Assembly: GCA_910589125.1 (NCBI GenBank)
Contig: CAJURX010000001.1
Span: forward strand, 124,001 to 188,000
Length of the DNA: 64,000 nucleotides
Source of the DNA: an uncultured Eggerthellaceae bacterium
Lineage (GTDB): Bacteria > Actinomycetota > Coriobacteriia > Coriobacteriales > Eggerthellaceae
Reading direction: 5' to 3'
The notes under the pieces were generated by a model that did not search any database, was not told the DNA's origin, and saw only the letters and a program-made list of their open reading frames with translations. How positions within the stretch are numbered: the stretch's first letter is position 1; every line of letters begins with the position of its first letter. The position numbers and the translations under genes are program-made. Below, in pieces: positions 1 to 11,505 of the stretch.

Positions 1-769
1 GGAGCGCGAACATGCGGAGCAGCTGTATGACGATGACAGCCAGCACGGACCCGATCAGGGCGTGCAGCGCACCTTCCATGAGGAAGGGCCCGCGGATGAA
101 CCCGTTGGACGCGCCTACCAAGCGCATGATAGCGATCTCCTTGCGGCGCGCGAGGATGGCCAAGCGGATGGTATTGTTGATGAACACGAGTGCGATGAAG
201 ATCAGCAGCACGATGAGCGCGATGCCGATGTAGCGGATGTAGTTCGTCAGCTGGAAGAGCCTCTCGACGGTGCCCTGCCCGTACTTGATGGAGTCACCCG
301 GGTCCTCTGGGTCCTCGGATATCTTCACGTAGTCGCCATTGGACTCCACTGCAGCTGCCACGGACTCGACCGATTGCGGGTCGCGCAGCTCGATGTCGAT
401 GGAGGCCGGCAGCGGGTTGGTGCCATCAAGCTGCTCGATGATCTCCGGATTAGAGGTCATGGAGTTGGAGAAGTTCTCCAGCGCCTGCTCCTTGGTGGTG
501 AACGACACCTGAGCGACATCCCCCATGCCGGAGATGTCGGACATCACCTTCTGGATGTCCTCCTCAGGCGCATCATCGGCCACGTAGGCGGTGATGGTGA
601 CCTCGCTCTCAACGGAGGTCATGAGGTTGTTCAGCATGGAGCCAGCGACGAAGAACACGCCGATGATCAACAGCGACAGGAAGATGGTGATGATCGATCC
701 CAGAGCCGTGGACAGGTTCCGTGCGAAGCCCTGAAGGGACTCCTTGAAGAAATAGCCGATGCTAGACAT
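1..769 (-). CDS. ftsX: Cell division ABC transporter permease FtsX (3' end cut by window edge)
   Basis: FtsX is the membrane partner of FtsE. The complex sits at the septum and activates cell-wall hydrolases during division. Translating the minus strand from the ATG at 769 gives MSSIGYFFKESLQGFARN, a first membrane segment, an extracytoplasmic domain of about 140 residues, a second membrane segment, the cytoplasmic FtsX signature RRKEIAIMRLVGAS, and the start of a third segment. About 256 codons are visible and the frame stays open to base 1, so the C-terminus lies outside. The start lies inside the end of ftsE (8-base overlap), which implies translational coupling. No damage is seen. Confidence 0.93.
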   Translation of the reverse strand, partial: MSSIGYFFKESLQGFARNLSTALGSIITIFLSLLIIGVFFVAGSMLNNLMTSVESEVTITAYVADDAPEEDIQKVMSDISGMGDVAQVSFTTKEQALENFSNSMTSNPEIIEQLDGTNPLPASIDIELRDPQSVESVAAAVESNGDYVKISEDPEDPGDSIKYGQGTVERLFQLTNYIRYIGIALIVLLIFIALVFINNTIRLAILARRKEIAIMRLVGASNGFIRGPFLMEGALHALIGSVLAVIVIQLLRMFAL

Positions 770-1628
770 CGAATCCGTACACCCCCCTATCCTGGTCGCG
801 CGTGAGATGCCCGCGCTCCAGCGCGATGACGCGACGGCGCATGTTATCCACCATCTCGCGGTCATGGGTGGCGACGAGAACGGTGGTGCCCGTCCTGTTG
901 ATGCGCTCCAAGAGGTCCATGATGCCGCGCGAGGTCTGCGGGTCCAGGTTGCCCGTGGGCTCGTCGCAGATGAGCAGCGGTGGGCGGTTCACGATGGCGC
1001 GTGCGATGGACACGCGCTGCTGCTCGCCCCCGGAGAGCTGATCGGGGAGCTTCCCGAACTTCTCCTGCAGGCCGACCAGACGCAGCACCTCGGGCACCTG
1101 GGTCTTCACGACATGCTTGCTCTTGCCGATGACCTCGAGCGCGAATGCCACGTTCTCGAACACGGTCTTGGACGGGAGCAGCTTGAAGTCCTGGAAGACG
1201 CACCCGATGTTGCGCCTGAGATAGGGCACGCGCCAGTTGCGCATGGAGGAGAGCTCCTCATCCGCAACGTAGATGTGGCCCTGCGTGGCCTTGATCTCAC
1301 GCGTCAAGAGCTTGATGAACGTGGATTTGCCCGAGCCGGAATGCCCGACGAGGAACAGGAACTCTCCCGCATATATCTGGAGCGATACATCAGAGAGAGC
1401 AGGCTTGTTCGGCTGAGCCGGGTAGATCTTCGTCACATGGTCGAATGTGATGACCGGTTGTCCCAGCTGGGCGCGGGTGGCCTCTACATCCAACTCGGGA
1501 AGGGTCTGCGTCAGCTGATTGGTGAGCTGAGCCCGATTCCGGGAGCGGCCGCCTTGGGCTGCGTGCCCCCCGTGAGCCGCTCGATGCGCGCCCTGGGGCA
1601 CCGCGGTTCGCGATCTGTCTATAGCCAC
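762..1628 (-). CDS. ftsE: Cell division ATP-binding protein FtsE, with N-terminal extension
   Basis: This is the cytoplasmic ATPase of the FtsEX divisome complex. Walker A GHSGSGKS is at about residues 95-102, the signature LSGGEQQ at 198-204 and Walker B LLICDEP at 218-224, all typical of FtsE. The ABC core begins only near residue 58 (VITFDHVTKIYP). It is preceded by a basic, Ala/Gly/Gln-rich leader not found in short FtsE proteins. The start used is GTG at 1628, with GGAG 8 bases upstream. A shorter product starting at an internal codon cannot be excluded, because no good Shine-Dalgarno sequence was found nearer the core. It overlaps ftsX by 8 bases. Confidence 0.93.
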   Translation of the reverse strand: MAIDRSRTAVPQGAHRAAHGGHAAQGGRSRNRAQLTNQLTQTLPELDVEATRAQLGQPVITFDHVTKIYPAQPNKPALSDVSLQIYAGEFLFLVGHSGSGKSTFIKLLTREIKATQGHIYVADEELSSMRNWRVPYLRRNIGCVFQDFKLLPSKTVFENVAFALEVIGKSKHVVKTQVPEVLRLVGLQEKFGKLPDQLSGGEQQRVSIARAIVNRPPLLICDEPTGNLDPQTSRGIMDLLERINRTGTTVLVATHDREMVDNMRRRVIALERGHLTRDQDRGVYGFDV

Positions 1629-1673
1629 AGTGTGTGCTCCGTATCGATTGACTTCGATTACTGTAACTTGCCT

Positions 1674-1682
1674 ATTCTAGCA
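1674..1682 (-). promoter_or_regulatory. Extended -10 promoter candidate for ftsE-ftsX
   Basis: On the minus strand the sequence reads TGC-TAGAAT, an extended -10 element about 45 bases before the ftsE GTG. No convincing -35 is present, which is usual for extended -10 promoters. It lies just after the transketolase stop codon, so ftsEX may be transcribed both from here and by read-through. Confidence 0.45.
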
Positions 1683-1683
1683 G

Positions 1684-2667
1684 TTATGCGGAAGCCGTGC
1701 GCTCATGCGCGCGCCGAGCCGCATCCACGATGGCAGGCGCATCCAATCCGAATGCGCTCATGAGCTCCTCGAACGCACCTGATTTGCCGAAGCGGTCCTG
1801 CACGCCCACGAACTCGCAGGGAGCCGGATGCTCGCGCGCGAGCAGGTTCGCGACCGCATCGCCCAAGCCTCCCATGACCGAGTGCTCCTCGGCCACCACC
1901 ACGCACCCCGTCTTCCGAACGGAGGCGAGGATGGTATCAGCATCGAGGGGCTTCACGGAGAAGGCGTCGATGACCTCAGCGCTGATGCCAACGCCCTCCA
2001 GCGCCTCCGCTGCCTCCAGCGCTTCCTTTATCTCGACACCGCATGCGACGATGGTGACGTCGCTCCCCTCCCGGAGCACGTAGGCACGCCCCACTTCCAG
2101 CTGGACGCCCTCGGCGTACACGCAGGGGACGGATGCGCGCCCCATGCGGACATAGACCGGGCCATCCGTCTGCGCTGCAAGCCGGATGGCGGACGCCGCA
2201 GCCGCATGGTCGGCAGGCACGAGCACCTTCATGTTGGGGAGCCCCCGCATGAGGGAGATGTCCTCCAACATCTGATGGGTCCCGCCGTCAGGCCCCACGG
2301 AGATGCCTGCATGCGTAGGGCAGATCTTGACGTTCAGGTTCGCATAGCACACGGTGTTCCTGATCTGGTCATACGCGCGCCCGCACCCGAACACCGCGAA
2401 CGAGCCGGTGTAGGCGATCTTGCCCGTGAGGGCCAATCCCGCAGCCACATCCGTCATGTTCTGCTCGGCTATGCCCACATTGAATGCACGGTGAGCGTTC
2501 TCCTCGCTCGAAGCAGCGAACTTGGCGATGGTGGTGGAACCGGACAGGTCCGCATCCACCGCGACGACCGGGTATCCCGCATCGGCCAGCTCGGCGAGCG
2601 TGGGACCATAGGCTGCACGGGTCGCGAGCTTCTTCGCACGCTCCTCTTCGTTTGCGAACATGATCAT
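1684..2667 (-). CDS. Transketolase, C-terminal subunit
   Basis: This is the pyrimidine-binding plus C-terminal half of a two-subunit transketolase, about 327 residues. It acts in the non-oxidative pentose phosphate pathway, moving two-carbon ketol units between sugar phosphates. Family motifs include the N-terminal segment VVAVDADLSGST, AEQNMTDVAAGLA, and TSA-like VGPDGGTHQMLEDISLMRGLPNM. The start is set at the ATG at 2667 because it overlaps the TGA of the N-terminal subunit gene (ATGA), a classic coupled junction. A longer frame to 2715 and an ATG at 2661 also exist. The split gene is the normal form in many anaerobes and actinobacteria, not a frameshift. Confidence 0.9.
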   Translation of the reverse strand: MIMFANEEERAKKLATRAAYGPTLAELADAGYPVVAVDADLSGSTTIAKFAASSEENAHRAFNVGIAEQNMTDVAAGLALTGKIAYTGSFAVFGCGRAYDQIRNTVCYANLNVKICPTHAGISVGPDGGTHQMLEDISLMRGLPNMKVLVPADHAAAASAIRLAAQTDGPVYVRMGRASVPCVYAEGVQLEVGRAYVLREGSDVTIVACGVEIKEALEAAEALEGVGISAEVIDAFSVKPLDADTILASVRKTGCVVVAEEHSVMGGLGDAVANLLAREHPAPCEFVGVQDRFGKSGAFEELMSAFGLDAPAIVDAARRAHERTASA

Positions 2668-3506
2668 GAGCGGATCCTCTCTTCCCGAGCCGCTCTTATC
2701 TCTTCGAGCGCGCATGCCGTCTGCTCTGCATTCGTCGCCTTCCCGTGCCAGCCGGCCTGACCCTCCATGAAGGAGACGCCCCGACCCTTGATGGTCTCGG
2801 CGACGACGAGCTTCGGACGGCCTTGACGGGTCTGCTTCGCCTCGGTGAGGGTGGTCACGAGAGAGGCCATGTCATGCCCGTCCACCTGGACCACATCCCA
2901 GCCGAACGCGGCGAACTTGTCTCCGATGCTCTCAGGATTGCAGACCTCCGTCACATGACCATCTATCTGCAAGCCGTTGTGATCGACGATGGCCACGATG
3001 TTGTCCAAGCCCATATGAGCGGCATACATGGCTGCTTCCCAGACCTGGCCCTCCTGGCATTCGCCGTCGCCCAGGAGCACGAAGGTGGTGGATGCGATCC
3101 CATCCATGCGAAGGCCGAGCGCCATCCCGCAGGCGATCGAGAGCCCTTGCCCCAAGGAGCCGGTGGATGCCTCCACCCCCTCCAGAAGATGCATGTCGGG
3201 ATGCCCTTGCAAGCGGCTCCCCATCTTCCTCAAGGTCTTGAGCTCCTCGCGCGGAAGGTATCCCGCATGCGCGAGCGCCGCATAGAGCGCAGGTGCGGCA
3301 TGCCCCTTCGACAGGATGAAGCGATCGCGCGAAGGCGATCCAGGGAATCCGGGGTCGTGGTCCATCACGCCCCCGAAGTACAGCGCGCAGAGGATGTCCG
3401 CGCACGAGAGCGACCCGCCCGGGTGCCCGCTTCCCGCCTCCGCGATCATGGAGACGATGTCTTCGCGCATGGCTGATGCGCGCATCTCAAGGTCTTGCAT
3501 ATCCAA
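2664..3506 (-). CDS. Transketolase, N-terminal (TPP-binding) subunit
   Basis: This is the thiamine-diphosphate-binding half of the two-piece transketolase, 280 residues. Visible motifs are GHPGGSLSCADIL, KGHAAPALYAAL, GSLGQGLSIACGMAL, and the TPP/Mg motif GDGECQEGQVWEAAM with the following VDHNGLQIDG. Two starts are possible: TTG at 3506, 5 bases after GAGGGG, or ATG at 3500, 11 bases after it. The Shine-Dalgarno spacing favours TTG. The stop codon overlaps the start of the C-terminal subunit by four bases, so equimolar expression is expected. The gene follows prfB after a roughly 110-base gap that carries its own promoter candidate. Confidence 0.9.
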   Translation of the reverse strand: MDMQDLEMRASAMREDIVSMIAEAGSGHPGGSLSCADILCALYFGGVMDHDPGFPGSPSRDRFILSKGHAAPALYAALAHAGYLPREELKTLRKMGSRLQGHPDMHLLEGVEASTGSLGQGLSIACGMALGLRMDGIASTTFVLLGDGECQEGQVWEAAMYAAHMGLDNIVAIVDHNGLQIDGHVTEVCNPESIGDKFAAFGWDVVQVDGHDMASLVTTLTEAKQTRQGRPKLVVAETIKGRGVSFMEGQAGWHGKATNAEQTACALEEIRAAREERIRS

Positions 3507-3546
3507 AGCAACCCCTCATGGCTCGTGGGAAGAAGAATATGATGAG

Positions 3547-3574
3547 ATTCTATCCGAAACGGATCGCCCGTCAG
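3547..3574 (-). promoter_or_regulatory. Promoter candidate for the transketolase genes
   Basis: The minus strand reads CTGACG, 16 bases, then TAGAAT: four of six and five of six consensus matches for a housekeeping sigma factor. It lies between the prfB stop and the transketolase start, giving a leader of about 35-40 bases. Confidence 0.45.
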
Positions 3575-3615
3575 CGCTGAAACGGCGATATCGCGCAATG
3601 CGCGACCATGATGCG

Positions 3616-4690
3616 CTAGGAGGTGGCCTTCCATTTGTGGTAGCCGATGACGAACTCCTCGAGGTCCCCATCCAGCACCGCATCCACGTTGCCCGTCTCG
3701 ATGCCCGTGCGCGTGTCCTTCACCAGCTGATAGGGATACAGCACGTAGTTCCTGATCTGGCTCCCGAAGGAATTGTCCATCTTGTCCCCGCGCAGGCCAT
3801 CTATCTCTGCCTGGCGCTTCTGCTCCTCGATCTCGTAGAGCTTCGCCTTGAGGACGCGGAATGCCGCTTCCTTGTTCTGGAGCTGGCTCTTCTCGTTCTG
3901 GCAGGTGACGACGATGCCCGTGGGGAGGTGGGTGAGGCGCACCGCGGAATCGGTGGTGTTCACGCACTGCCCGCCCGGACCGCTGGAGCGATACACGTCC
4001 ACGCGCACGTCCGCCGGATTCAGCTCCACCTCGATGTCATCGGGGAGGATGGGCAGCACCTCCACGCCCGCGAACGTGGTGTGGCGGCGCTTCTTGTCAT
4101 CGGTCGGCGATATGCGCACGAGCCGGTGCACGCCTGCCTCGCTAGCGAGCATGCCGAATGCGTTCTTGCCCTCCACTTGGATGGTGGCCTTGTCGAGCCC
4201 GATGCCCTCGCCGGGCACCAGGTCGAGCACGGTCACCTTCCAGCCCTTGTCCTCAGCGTAGTGCCGATACATCCGGTAGAGCATCTCGGTCCAGTCCTGC
4301 GCCTCCAGGCCACCCTGTCCGGGGTTGATGGAGAGGATGGCACCGCCCCGATCGAAGCGGCCCGAGAACCAGGAGGACACCTCCAGCGCATCCAGCATGC
4401 GCCCAAGCTCAGCCATCCCCTGCTCGTATTCGTCAGCGAACGCCTCGTCCTCCTCCGCGAGCTCCGCTGCTGCCATGGCATCATCGAGCTTGCCCGCAGC
4501 TGCCTCGAACTCGGCGATGGTGTCCTTGATGTCGGAGGCTTCCTTGGACACCTTCTGCGCCTCCTCGGGCGCGTCCCAGAATCCAGGTTCTGCCATCCTG
4601 GCATCGAGGGCCGATGCCTCCTCGCGGAGCGCATCCACCTTCAGGTACTCGCGTGCGTCTGCAAGCCGCGCTGAGGCGGCCTCTATCTCC

Positions 4691-4701
<11 letters not shown>
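3616..4701 (-). CDS. prfB: Peptide chain release factor 2
   Basis: RF2 recognises UGA/UAA stop codons and triggers peptide release. The frame is 361 residues and uninterrupted from ATG. The programmed +1 frameshift site near codon 26 known from E. coli is absent. The catalytic GGQ is intact in SSGPGGQCVNTTDSAVR. The stop-codon-reading tripeptide, SPF in well-studied RF2 proteins, reads SPT here (codons TCG CCG ACC, within VRISPTDDKKRRHTTF). The start overlaps the end of secA by 11 bases, so translation is probably coupled. Placement beside secA and upstream of ftsEX matches the usual actinobacterial neighbourhood. Confidence 0.95.
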
Positions 4702-7456
<2,755 letters not shown>

Positions 7457-7585
7457 GTGAGACGACACCTTCTACTTTTGGATGGCCCGGCGCATGCGCA
7501 CCTGGCCTCGTCCGCTCCATTATCGAACTGACATTCTAATACAGGGAGGAGCGCCTAGCGCAGATGGCCTCCACATCTCCATCTC

Positions 7586-10210
7586 TCAGATCGCCTCCTC
7601 GTATTCGATGATCGAGCGGTACAGCCCCACGAGCCGCGGAGACGGGTCGATGCCGAGCCCATCCGAGAGGAACTTGCGGCACTTGAAGTACGTCTCCAAG
7701 GCAGGCCCGCGCTGGTCGGCTGCTATCTGGGATTCCATGAGCGAGATGTAGACGTCCTCGCGCTCCTCATCGCGCCTGAGCGCCTCGCGCGAGAACCACA
7801 GGGCACCGGTGCGCTCCTCCATGGAGAGCAGGCGGCTGGATGCGGAGAGGAGCCCGTCCACCAAGCGGCTCCTGCATCGCTCCCTGATCCCGCTGATGTA
7901 GGGATTGTCGCCCTCGTTGGGGAGCAGGTTGCCTGAGAAGCCCGTCGTGACGCGCTCATAGAGCTCCTCCCATGAGCCCATCTGAGCACCGCCGAACACG
8001 AGGGATGTGCACGTGCTCTCGAACTCCTCCATGTCAGTCACCAGGTATCGCGCATCCAAGCTGCACCCCACTTGCGTCCTGACCAGGTATGGGCACGTCC
8101 CCTCATATGAGAGGGCGCGCTTGAGCGTGGCCCAGACGGAGTAGAAGCTGTTGACGCAGAGATCTGGATCGGAATCGGGCCAGATGATCTCGCAGAGCTT
8201 CGAGCGCGAGAGCTCGCGACCCTTGTTGAGAGCGAGCGCTGCTGCGAGCGTCCGCGCGCGCTTTCGCGTGAGCTTGCGCGGGTCGATCGACTCCCCATCT
8301 ATCCGCGCTTCCAAGCCACCGAACATCCTGATCTCCAGCTGAGGAGCCGAAGAGAGCGCTAAGACGGGGCGGCGTGCGCGACGGCGGAAGGGGTCGGGAT
8401 GCGTTCGGTCATAGCGCGCCTTGTCCTGGGCGCGCACTTCCCTCGCCCGCAGAGCATCCCGCGCTTGGCCCTCGAACCTGAGCCGCGCCTGCGCCATGCG
8501 CGCAGATGTCGCATGCGGGATGGCGTGCTCCCGATGCGCAGGATCATCTGCTCCAGCATCCATGGCGCGCACGGTAGCATCCGCGACGATCGCCATGCGC
8601 TCTAGGAGCTCGACATCATCGCCCATCGCATCCACGCAACGGGATGCGAACGCACTGAGCGCATCGAGGATACCCGCATCCTCGCTCACCTCCACTAGAG
8701 CTCCCTCTCCGTGGCGTGAGATATGCTCGATCGTCCATGCAACGCCCAAGAGCACCGAGGCGAGATGCGCAGATGCGCCACAGGTGCCCATGCGCGCAGA
8801 TGCATCCTGCTCCACCCGCTCCCAGCTCTCGCGATCGATCGCGCTCCCCATGGAGAGCGGCAGCATCAACCGACCCAAGGCAAGCCAATCCGGCTCCCAT
8901 CCCTGCTCCACCGAGGGCGCAGGCCCACAGGCTTCAAGGGATGCCAAGCTGTCAGCGAACAGGAAGGTCAGCTCTGCATCGAGCGGCTCTGCTGATGCCC
9001 GCGCGAGGAGCGAGAGCGCAGAGGCGCGCATATCGCATCCCGCCTGCTCATCCGAGCAGATGCGCTTGCAGAGCGCGACCGCCTCCGTGCGCGCCCCGAC
9101 CGCCCAGTGCGCCCACGCGAGCATGGGCAACGCCGAAGGTGCTGGGGCGCTCTTGGCAGATGAGCCCCTCAAGAGGTGGATGGCGTCCAAGGGATGCCCT
9201 TGCATGATGAGCTGCCAGCCACGCTCGCACGCCCAGCGCTCGCGCACCTGGGGCGAGCCGTACCTATCGATGAGCTCGCACGCCCGCGTCATGCGCGCAT
9301 CCCCCGCGAGCGCATCCGCGAGAGCCGCCACCATCCCATCCGAGCTCTCATGTGACGTGCATCCCACCACCTCGTCGAGCGAGGGGACCAGCGACTCCTT
9401 CAATGCCTCCAGCGATACCTCCATCGCGCGATAGCGCCCATGCTCCGCATCGATCCCCGCGAACGTGTAGAACCGCGCTAGATGGTCGACGATCTCTGCC
9501 TTGCGCATGTCATCGAACAAGGAGAGCGCATCATCCACGTCACCCGACCCGAGCACCAGCAAGGTGAACAGAGCGCACCTCATATCAGCCGGCATGTCCT
9601 CCTTCGCGCACCCCTCGATGAGGCGCTTCGCGCCCGCCTCTCCCCACGCGATGCATGCGATGTTGGCATGGGATGCCTCTGGAAGCCCGAGCACGGCCAC
9701 CTCGGTCTCATCCAGCAAGAGGTCTGCGCTGGTGATGATCGATCGGTCTCGCTGACAGTGCGCGAAGCTATCCGCTGCCGGCGTGCACGTGACCAGCACC
9801 TCGCAGCCCTCCTGCAGAAGCGCATCCATCGCTTCAGAGAGGCGCTCGGTCCTGCCCGGGTCGAGCACGGGAAGCCCATCGAGCACCACGAGCGCAGCAT
9901 CATCATCTGCCGCTGCTATCTCCGAAGCCAAGCTCCCCGCATCCAGATCCCGCAGGAAGCAAGGCGATGCGCACCGGATCCAGATGACATGCCGAAAGGC
10001 GAAGATGATGCATGCGTACTCGAACGCGACATGCGTCTTGCCGTATCCATCAGGTGCCACGATGAAGCGCGGCACCTTCCGATCCTTCAGGAGCAGCCCG
10101 ACCGCCTCCGGACGCGAGATGCGCTTCTTGGAGACGATGCCGCTCGGTTGCCTGCCGCCACAACAGCAGGACTGCATGAATGAAGCCAAGGTAAGACCAC
10201 CTGATCCCAA
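7586..10210 (-). CDS. Large transcriptional regulator: N-terminal ATPase, TPR-like middle, C-terminal winged helix plus BTAD
   Basis: This is an 874-residue regulator of unknown target. A P-loop APDGYGKTH lies near residues 52-60, followed by a Walker-B-like hydrophobic strand ALVVLDGLP and an alpha-helical middle resembling TPR or MalT repeats. From about residue 622 there is an OmpR-type winged helix (EIRMFGGLEARIDG onward), and from about 725 to the end a bacterial transcriptional activator (BTAD) domain. In classic SARP regulators the winged helix and BTAD come first, so the order here is reversed. The start is uncertain: TTG at 10210 or ATG at 10177; neither has a strong Shine-Dalgarno sequence. 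It stands alone, flanked by secA and rsfS, so context gives no target. Confidence 0.8.
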   Translation of the reverse strand: MGSGGLTLASFMQSCCCGGRQPSGIVSKKRISRPEAVGLLLKDRKVPRFIVAPDGYGKTHVAFEYACIIFAFRHVIWIRCASPCFLRDLDAGSLASEIAAADDDAALVVLDGLPVLDPGRTERLSEAMDALLQEGCEVLVTCTPAADSFAHCQRDRSIITSADLLLDETEVAVLGLPEASHANIACIAWGEAGAKRLIEGCAKEDMPADMRCALFTLLVLGSGDVDDALSLFDDMRKAEIVDHLARFYTFAGIDAEHGRYRAMEVSLEALKESLVPSLDEVVGCTSHESSDGMVAALADALAGDARMTRACELIDRYGSPQVRERWACERGWQLIMQGHPLDAIHLLRGSSAKSAPAPSALPMLAWAHWAVGARTEAVALCKRICSDEQAGCDMRASALSLLARASAEPLDAELTFLFADSLASLEACGPAPSVEQGWEPDWLALGRLMLPLSMGSAIDRESWERVEQDASARMGTCGASAHLASVLLGVAWTIEHISRHGEGALVEVSEDAGILDALSAFASRCVDAMGDDVELLERMAIVADATVRAMDAGADDPAHREHAIPHATSARMAQARLRFEGQARDALRAREVRAQDKARYDRTHPDPFRRRARRPVLALSSAPQLEIRMFGGLEARIDGESIDPRKLTRKRARTLAAALALNKGRELSRSKLCEIIWPDSDPDLCVNSFYSVWATLKRALSYEGTCPYLVRTQVGCSLDARYLVTDMEEFESTCTSLVFGGAQMGSWEELYERVTTGFSGNLLPNEGDNPYISGIRERCRSRLVDGLLSASSRLLSMEERTGALWFSREALRRDEEREDVYISLMESQIAADQRGPALETYFKCRKFLSDGLGIDPSPRLVGLYRSIIEYEEAI

Positions 10211-10402
10211 CAGGGACCCGACGAAAAGGCTTCGGGAGCATAGCGCTCACGGTCGCTCAGGGCGCATTCGAGGATGAGGGGACGCGGCCACATCCTGACG
10301 ACCCTGCACACTGGGCGATCCTCCGATAAGGGGAGGCGCATCTCTCCCCCTTTCGCATCCCTCCCCTCGAGCGGTGAGCGGATGCGAGATGGGACCGAGC
10401 GG

Positions 10403-10825
10403 TCAGGAGGCGAGGTGCGTGCCGAGGAACTTCGCGATGCGCTCTCCATATTCCAGGTTCTCGAACCCGGGCTCAGCGGCAAGGTCGATGGCCTCAGCCT
10501 CGTTCCAGAGCGTCTCCAACCGGTAGTGGTCGCGCGTCTCTGGCTGGAACACATGCACGACCACATGCCCATAATCCAAAAGGGACCAGGTCCCATCGGG
10601 CGATATCTCGCGCCCTGCGGGCTTGATCGCGCACTCCTCGCGCAGCTTCTCCTCCACCTCGTCGATGATGGCATCCACTTGGCGGTTGTTCGCCGCCGTC
10701 ACGATCACGAAGTAATCCGTGACGCCGATATGCGGTGCCACATCCTGCACCACGATATCCGTTGCCTTCTTGGAATCAGCTGCGCGCGCAGCGACGAGCG
10801 CAGCTTCCCGTGATGTTGCTGTCAT
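10403..10825 (-). CDS. rsfS: Ribosomal silencing factor RsfS
   Basis: RsfS binds ribosomal protein L14 and blocks joining of the two ribosomal subunits under starvation. The 140-residue product shows the family core: KATDIVVQDV, TDYFVIVTAANNRQV, EGxx-like SPDGTWSLLDYGHVVVHVF and the closing YRLETLWNEAE. The ATG at 10825 overlaps the TGA of yqeK (ATGA), which sets the start. It is the last gene of the obgE-proBA-nadD-yqeK-rsfS run, the usual nadD-yqeK-rsfS arrangement of Gram-positive bacteria. Confidence 0.93.
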   Translation of the reverse strand: MTATSREAALVAARAADSKKATDIVVQDVAPHIGVTDYFVIVTAANNRQVDAIIDEVEEKLREECAIKPAGREISPDGTWSLLDYGHVVVHVFQPETRDHYRLETLWNEAEAIDLAAEPGFENLEYGERIAKFLGTHLAS

Positions 10826-11505
10826 GCTTTCCTCTCCTTGCATCTCTTCTCGTATCTGAGCAGTCTCTCATGCGCTTCAGGATAGATGAGCGCATTCCAG
10901 ATGGCGAGGGTATCGGGGTGCAAGAGCCCTCCCATCCCGATCAACGTCTGGATCCAGAATCGGTACACCTCCAGATACAGCTCATCCAGAGATGCCACGC
11001 CCATCATAGCGCGCAGATCGCCCACCTCATCGAAGCTGCGCCCCGGCTCGAGCGCATCCGCGATGTAGATGATCTTGTCCAGCTCGGTCATCTCAGATGA
11101 TGCGATGGTGTGCTTCCAGATGGCGCTGAGCACATCGGCGGGGATCTCCGGATGCTCCCGCGCGAGCTCAGCAGCTGCGGTGGGACCATGCACGACCTGG
11201 GGCATGTTGGCAACGACCCATGAGCTCACCTCGTCCTCTATCCCCAGCTCCTTGACCTTGCATCGGATCTGGTCGTTATCGAGGCCCTTATCCCAATCAT
11301 GGAGGATGCCCGCCAGGCGCGCGCGAGCTGGATCCACGCCGTAGGCGCGCGCGAGCTCCTCAGCCGTCTTCGCCACGCCCTTCATGTGAGCGAATCGCTT
11401 CTTGGGAACGCGCGTGCGCGCCGCATCGCGCATCTGGCAGAAGTACGCATCCGAGAGCACGTCGGGCATCTGCGCCTCCCCCTCATGCTGAGAGCATCCC
11501 ATCAC
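10822..11505 (-). CDS. yqeK: HD-domain protein YqeK (probable symmetrical Ap4A hydrolase)
   Basis: YqeK-type HD hydrolases cleave diadenosine tetraphosphate symmetrically. The HD motif is LHDWDKG, with the upstream histidine in KRFAHMKGV and further metal-ligand histidines in VVHGPTAA and IWKHTIAS. Length is about 227 residues, slightly longer than usual because of a C-terminal tail. The GTG at 11505 overlaps the nadD stop (GTGA); ATG at 11502 is an alternative and changes one residue only. Overlaps on both sides show it is an internal cistron of the operon. Confidence 0.9.
   Translation of the reverse strand: MMGCSQHEGEAQMPDVLSDAYFCQMRDAARTRVPKKRFAHMKGVAKTAEELARAYGVDPARARLAGILHDWDKGLDNDQIRCKVKELGIEDEVSSWVVANMPQVVHGPTAAAELAREHPEIPADVLSAIWKHTIASSEMTELDKIIYIADALEPGRSFDEVGDLRAMMGVASLDELYLEVYRFWIQTLIGMGGLLHPDTLAIWNALIYPEAHERLLRYEKRCKERKA

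Noticed and set aside
1684..3506. Transketolase as a broken or frameshifted gene
   Set aside because: The two halves each have their own start and stop, joined by a clean ATGA overlap. Two-piece transketolases are normal in many bacteria.
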